A stretch of DNA of 17,901 bases from 66-474 sp051961995 (GTDB taxonomy: Bacteria; Pseudomonadota; Gammaproteobacteria; Xanthomonadales; Rhodanobacteraceae), in contig JBQCCR010000056.1 in assembly GCA_051961995.1 (NCBI GenBank), positions 1 to 17,901 of the forward strand. The letters are read 5' to 3'. The notes beneath the pieces are model-generated. The model saw only the letters and a list, made by a program, of their open reading frames with translations. It ran no database searches and was not told where the DNA came from. Both the position numbers and the translations under genes were made by a program. Shown one piece after another: positions 15,196-17,901 of the stretch (positions are counted from its first letter, which is position 1; each line of letters opens with the position of its first letter).

Positions 15196-15472
15196 GCGCA
15201 AGCAACTTCTTGCGCAAGGTGGCGCGGTTGATGCCGAGCGCCTCCGCGGCACGGCTCTGGTTGCCGCCGCACCAGTTCAGCACCTCGGTGAGCAGCGGCA
15301 CTTCCACTTCGCGTAGCAGCAATGCGTACAAGCCTTCATCGCACGGCGTGCCGTTGAGATCTGCAAGGAAACGACGCGTGCTGCGCGCCACGCACTCGTG
15401 CAGTGCGACCGCGCCGGTGTCGGCGTTGGTCGGATGCAGGGGCGTCGTCGCATTCAAGGCCGCAGCTTCCAC
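15182..15472 (-). CDS. fis: DNA-binding protein Fis, 96 aa
   Basis: Small nucleoid-associated protein that bends DNA and regulates rRNA and other growth-phase genes. The C-terminal helix-turn-helix (GNQSRAAEALGINRATLRKKL) is the Fis/NtrC-type recognition module. The central part (LLLREVEVPLLTEVLNWCGG) matches the Fis dimer helices. At 96 aa it is close to the 98 aa of E. coli Fis. The start is GTG at 15472; there is no in-frame ATG that keeps the whole domain, and no convincing Shine-Dalgarno. A plausible own promoter lies at 15518-15546. In Enterobacteria fis follows dusB; here no dusB is present and the upstream gene is the DUF3426 protein, an order I associate with Xanthomonadales. It overlaps purH by 14 nt. 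Confidence 0.92.
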   Translation of the reverse strand: MEAAALNATTPLHPTNADTGAVALHECVARSTRRFLADLNGTPCDEGLYALLLREVEVPLLTEVLNWCGGNQSRAAEALGINRATLRKKLLAHGLA

Positions 15473-15517
15473 TTTTCGAGTTCACAGCTCTCGGTGCGTT
15501 GCGCACCCGGGTCGGTG

Positions 15518-15546
15518 AGTGTAGCGCCGTCTTTCGGGAAAGATAA
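15518..15546 (-). promoter_or_regulatory. Candidate fis(-purH) promoter with leader hairpin
   Basis: On the minus strand -10 TACACT (15518-15523) and a weak -35 TTATCT (15541-15546) are 17 nt apart in the gap between the DUF3426 gene and fis. The start would be about 15511, giving a 39-nt leader. That leader opens with a perfect hairpin, GGTGCG/CGCACC at 15493-15507. Confidence 0.4.
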
Positions 15547-15564
15547 GTGTTGCGTTCTCGACGA

Positions 15565-16353
15565 TTATTCGAATCCAAACTCGAACGCCACCGCATTCTT
15601 GCCAGGGTCTTCCACTTCGAACGCCACCGCGATGGTTGCACCCGGCGCAAGTCCGGCCGCACGTGTTTTGGGATCGCTCACATATTCGGCCGGACGGAAG
15701 CGCCGCATGGCGATCTCGTTTTCATCCAGATCGGAAAGCGCAATCCGGATCAGCGGATAGGGCTGGGTGAACTCGGCGTCGTTGCGGATCGTCGCGCTGA
15801 TGATCAGTGCGCCCGGCACGCTTGGGTGCGGACGGATGTCGCGCGACAGCAGGGTGAGCCTGGACAGATCCTGTTTCGGCGGCAAGGTGCAACGCAAGGC
15901 GGCGCACACGTGCGCGAGCAACGGACGCGCCCCGGGATCACTCGCCAGCGCCGCGCGCTTGGCCCAGGCGAGTTGCCCCGCAAGCAACAGGGCCAGCAGT
16001 GCACAGCCACCGATCCAGCGGCCATTGTGGCCGCGCCTGCGCGGGTGTCGCCGGCGCACGAAAGCCGGTGGTGCCGCGGCAACCGCCGGCGCCGCCGCCG
16101 GCGCTTCGGTTTCGACATCGGACACGTAATCCGGATGTGGGCGAAACACCGGCTGCACCAGTTGCGGCGGTTCCGGTGCGGGCGGCTGCACCGGCAGGTT
16201 CATGAAAGGCTCCGGCGGCAGCGTCTCGCTCAGGGATGGCAGCGCATCGAAGATCATCGTGCAATGCGCGCAGCGCACGCTGCCGTGCCCCTGCGCAAGC
16301 GTCGCCGCATCCAGCGCGTAGACGGTCAGGCATTCGGGGCATTGGGCGTACAT
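15565..16353 (-). CDS. Zinc-ribbon and DUF3426 domain membrane protein, 262 aa
   Basis: Single-pass membrane protein of unknown function. An N-terminal MJ0042-type zinc ribbon is formed by C5/C8 and C28/C31 (CPECLTVY, VRCAHC). A proline/alanine-rich linker runs over about 45-100, then a basic patch (RRRHPRRRGHNGR) and one transmembrane helix at about 113-130. The DUF3426 domain fills the C-terminal half (ALRCTLPPK; IRNDAEFTQPYPLIRIAL; the final VAFEVEDPGKNAVAF). The zinc ribbon should face the cytoplasm and the DUF3426 domain the periplasm. It sits between prmA (95 nt upstream) and fis (92 nt downstream), as in Xanthomonads. The role is unknown despite the conserved context. Confidence 0.88.
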   Translation of the reverse strand: MYAQCPECLTVYALDAATLAQGHGSVRCAHCTMIFDALPSLSETLPPEPFMNLPVQPPAPEPPQLVQPVFRPHPDYVSDVETEAPAAAPAVAAAPPAFVRRRHPRRRGHNGRWIGGCALLALLLAGQLAWAKRAALASDPGARPLLAHVCAALRCTLPPKQDLSRLTLLSRDIRPHPSVPGALIISATIRNDAEFTQPYPLIRIALSDLDENEIAMRRFRPAEYVSDPKTRAAGLAPGATIAVAFEVEDPGKNAVAFEFGFE

Positions 16354-16418
16354 GCGGGGATCGGAGATCGGGAACCGAGGATCGAGGATAGGAATTGCAG
16401 AAGCGTAGCAATGCAGAC

Positions 16419-16445
16419 GTCACCCGGCGAAAGCCGGCATCCAGT
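16419..16445. repeat. REP-like element (type A), single arm, downstream of prmA
   Basis: GTCACCCGGCGAAAGCCGGC followed by ATCCAGT is a hairpin matching the right arm of the elements at 5127-5203 and 1328-1362 (core CCGGCGAAAGCCGG). It ends just before the prmA stop codon on that strand. The adjoining stretch 16355-16395 holds short imperfect GGATCGGAG/GAGGATCGAGG direct repeats. Confidence 0.7.
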
Positions 16446-16448
16446 GTC

Positions 16449-17360
16449 TCAGCTTTCGCTTCGCATGCCAGTGATGCGAATCCAATCTTCGCGCCGCGTG
16501 ATCTGCAGGTCGGTGAAACCGGTCGCGGCGTAACGCTGCAACAGTTCGCTTTCCTGCCCGGCGAGGATCCCCGACAGTGCCAACGGGGTGCCGGGTTTCA
16601 GCAGCGTGGCGAAAACCGGCGCGAGCTCGTGCAGCGGGCCGGCCAGGATATTGGCCACCAGCGCATCGCATGGTGTGTGCCGCGGCAAGTCATCCGGTGC
16701 GTAGAGCGACAGCCGATCGGCCACGCCGTTACGCTGCGCGTTGTCCGAGGAGGCGGTGAGCGCCTGCGGATCGTTGTCCACGCCGATGGCGTGCGCCGCA
16801 CCCAGTTTCAGCGCTGCGATCGCCAGCACGCCGGAACCGCAACCGAAATCCAGCACGGTCTTGCCGGCGAGCGGCAAGCCTTCCAGCCATTCCAGGCACA
16901 GCGCGGTGGTCGGGTGTGTGCCGGTGCCGAAGGCTAGGCCCGGGTCGAGCCTGACGATCACGCTGCCGCTTTCATCCGCCGGCGGTTCGATGTTCCACGG
17001 AAAAATCCACAGCCGCCGTCCGAAACGCATCGGCTGGAAGCGATCCATCCAGGCGCGTTCCCAGTCCTGGTCGGCCACTTCGCGGAAGACGATCTGTTCC
17101 GGTGACAGCTCGGGCAACGCATCACGCAATCCGCCCAGAAGCGTGGCGCGATCCGCATCGCTTTCGAACAGCGCATTCAGCACCAGCGCCTTCCACAGCG
17201 GCGTCTCGCCCACACCGGGCTCGAAAATCGCACGCTCGTCCGGGGTCTCCGCGTCCGCATCCAGCAAGGTGATCGAGAGCGCGCCCGATTCTTCCAGTGC
17301 GGCTTCGGCGCGCGCTTGCTGTTCGGCTGAAAGCGTCAGTGAAAGTTCGAGGAAGGCCAT
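16449..17360 (-). CDS. prmA: Ribosomal protein L11 methyltransferase PrmA, 303 aa
   Basis: SAM-dependent enzyme that trimethylates ribosomal protein L11 at several amino groups. An N-terminal L11-recognition domain (about 1-60) has the usual start MAFLELSLTL. The family signature is DPGLAFGTGTHPTTALCLEW (139-158). SAM motif I is VLDFGCGSGVLAIAALKLGA (169-188), acidic motif II is GVDNDPQAL, and the post-motif is VANILAGPL. Length fits the family. It starts 4 nt after the accC stop, so the two form an operon, the common gammaproteobacterial pairing. The next gene follows after 95 nt that contain a REP-like hairpin. Confidence 0.96.
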   Translation of the reverse strand: MAFLELSLTLSAEQQARAEAALEESGALSITLLDADAETPDERAIFEPGVGETPLWKALVLNALFESDADRATLLGGLRDALPELSPEQIVFREVADQDWERAWMDRFQPMRFGRRLWIFPWNIEPPADESGSVIVRLDPGLAFGTGTHPTTALCLEWLEGLPLAGKTVLDFGCGSGVLAIAALKLGAAHAIGVDNDPQALTASSDNAQRNGVADRLSLYAPDDLPRHTPCDALVANILAGPLHELAPVFATLLKPGTPLALSGILAGQESELLQRYAATGFTDLQITRREDWIRITGMRSES

Positions 17361-17364
17361 CGGC

Positions 17365-17901
17365 TCACGTCAGCGCGAGGCCCTTCTCTTTGCGCTCCGC
17401 GATCCGCTTTTCCAGATAGTGGATGTTTTGGCCGCCGTGCTGGAACCCGCCGTCGTTCATGATCCGCTGCTGCAGCGGGATGTTGGTCTTGATGCCGTCG
17501 ATCACCATCTCGGATAGCGCGATGCGCATGCGCGCGATCGCGGTTTCGCGATCGCGGCCGTGCACGATCAGCTTGCCGATCATGGAATCGTAGTTGGGCG
17601 GAATCTTGTAGCCGTCGTAGAGGTGCGTATCAATGCGCACGCCCGGGCCCCCCGCGCCTTCAAAGCGCTTCACCGTGCCGGGTGAGGGCATGAAGCTGTC
17701 CGGGTCTTCCGCATTGATCCGGCACTCGATCGCGTGGCCGGTGATCTTGATGTCTTCCTGCCTGATCGAAAGCTTCGCGCCGCGGGCTAACAAAAACTGC
17801 TCGCGGACCAGGTCCACGCCGGTGATCTGTTCCGTCACCGGATGCTCTACCTGGAAACGCGTGTTAATATCGTTGAAATATAAACGGCCGTTCTCGAACA
17901 G
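17365..17901 (-). CDS. accC: Biotin carboxylase AccC, N-terminus off window
   Basis: C-terminal 178 codons of the biotin carboxylase subunit of acetyl-CoA carboxylase, which makes carboxybiotin for malonyl-CoA and fatty-acid synthesis. Visible are the ATP-grasp end (NTRFQVEHPVTEQITGVDLV), the C-terminal domain start (GHAIECRINAEDPDSFMPSP), GVRIDTHLYDGYKIPPNYDS and MIGKLIVHG. The ending (DGIKTNIPLQQRIMNDGGFQ, then NIHYLEKR) closely matches E. coli AccC. The frame is open to the right edge; the gene's start lies outside. Oddity: the usual FIEMNTR reads FNDINTR, so the Mg-binding Glu288 of E. coli appears as Asp. The codons there are also AT-richer than elsewhere. prmA follows after 4 nt. Confidence 0.93.
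   Translation of the reverse strand: MFENGRLYFNDINTRFQVEHPVTEQITGVDLVREQFLLARGAKLSIRQEDIKITGHAIECRINAEDPDSFMPSPGTVKRFEGAGGPGVRIDTHLYDGYKIPPNYDSMIGKLIVHGRDRETAIARMRIALSEMVIDGIKTNIPLQQRIMNDGGFQHGGQNIHYLEKRIAERKEKGLALT

Noticed and set aside
13570..15231. Long open frame of 553 codons on the plus strand opposite purH
   Set aside because: His/Arg/Ala-rich composition with no domain. It is the antisense shadow of a gene with a clear family match, common in GC-rich DNA.

Overview
The window reads as the chromosome of a GC-rich gammaproteobacterium. It is most likely in Xanthomonadales/Lysobacterales, perhaps Rhodanobacteraceae. This rests on the gene order accC-prmA-DUF3426-fis-purH, polA with a divergent DUF2782 gene, a C-rich-loop small RNA next to polA, and many REP-type palindromes of the kind common in that order. 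The placement is inferred from gene content only.

Positions 1-7249 are an accessory respiratory/sulfur module. A minus-strand cluster encodes a molybdopterin oxidoreductase catalytic subunit, an SLC13-type permease with two RCK_C/TrkA_C domains, a 16-cysteine ferredoxin-type subunit, and the start of a DmsC/NrfD-type membrane anchor. The catalytic subunit has no Tat signal and most resembles SoeA of the cytoplasmic sulfite-oxidising SoeABC complex. My working model is sulfite oxidised in the cytoplasm, electrons passed through the Fe-S subunit and anchor to quinone, and an anion (possibly sulfate) handled by the permease. A divergent WYL-family regulator is the obvious candidate controller.

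Positions 7263-13488 hold DNA maintenance genes. On the minus strand are uvrD (DNA helicase II), a small two-helix membrane protein and polA (DNA polymerase I). A DUF2782 secreted protein runs the other way. The 425-nt gap between polA and the small membrane gene holds a well-formed small-RNA gene of about 125 nt. It has a near-consensus sigma-70 promoter, three hairpins with C-rich loops and a strong intrinsic terminator.

Positions 13513-17901 hold a minus-strand housekeeping run: accC (partial), prmA, a zinc-ribbon/DUF3426 membrane protein, fis and purH. Gaps are short or the genes overlap.

A theme runs through the window. Palindromic REP-like elements sit between genes and also, in frame, inside coding regions: one in the Fe-S subunit, two in the catalytic subunit and a separate type in the polA linker. 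The most interesting items are the polA-adjacent sRNA, the repeated domestication of REP elements as protein insertions, and the permease gene placed between subunit genes of the Soe-like complex.
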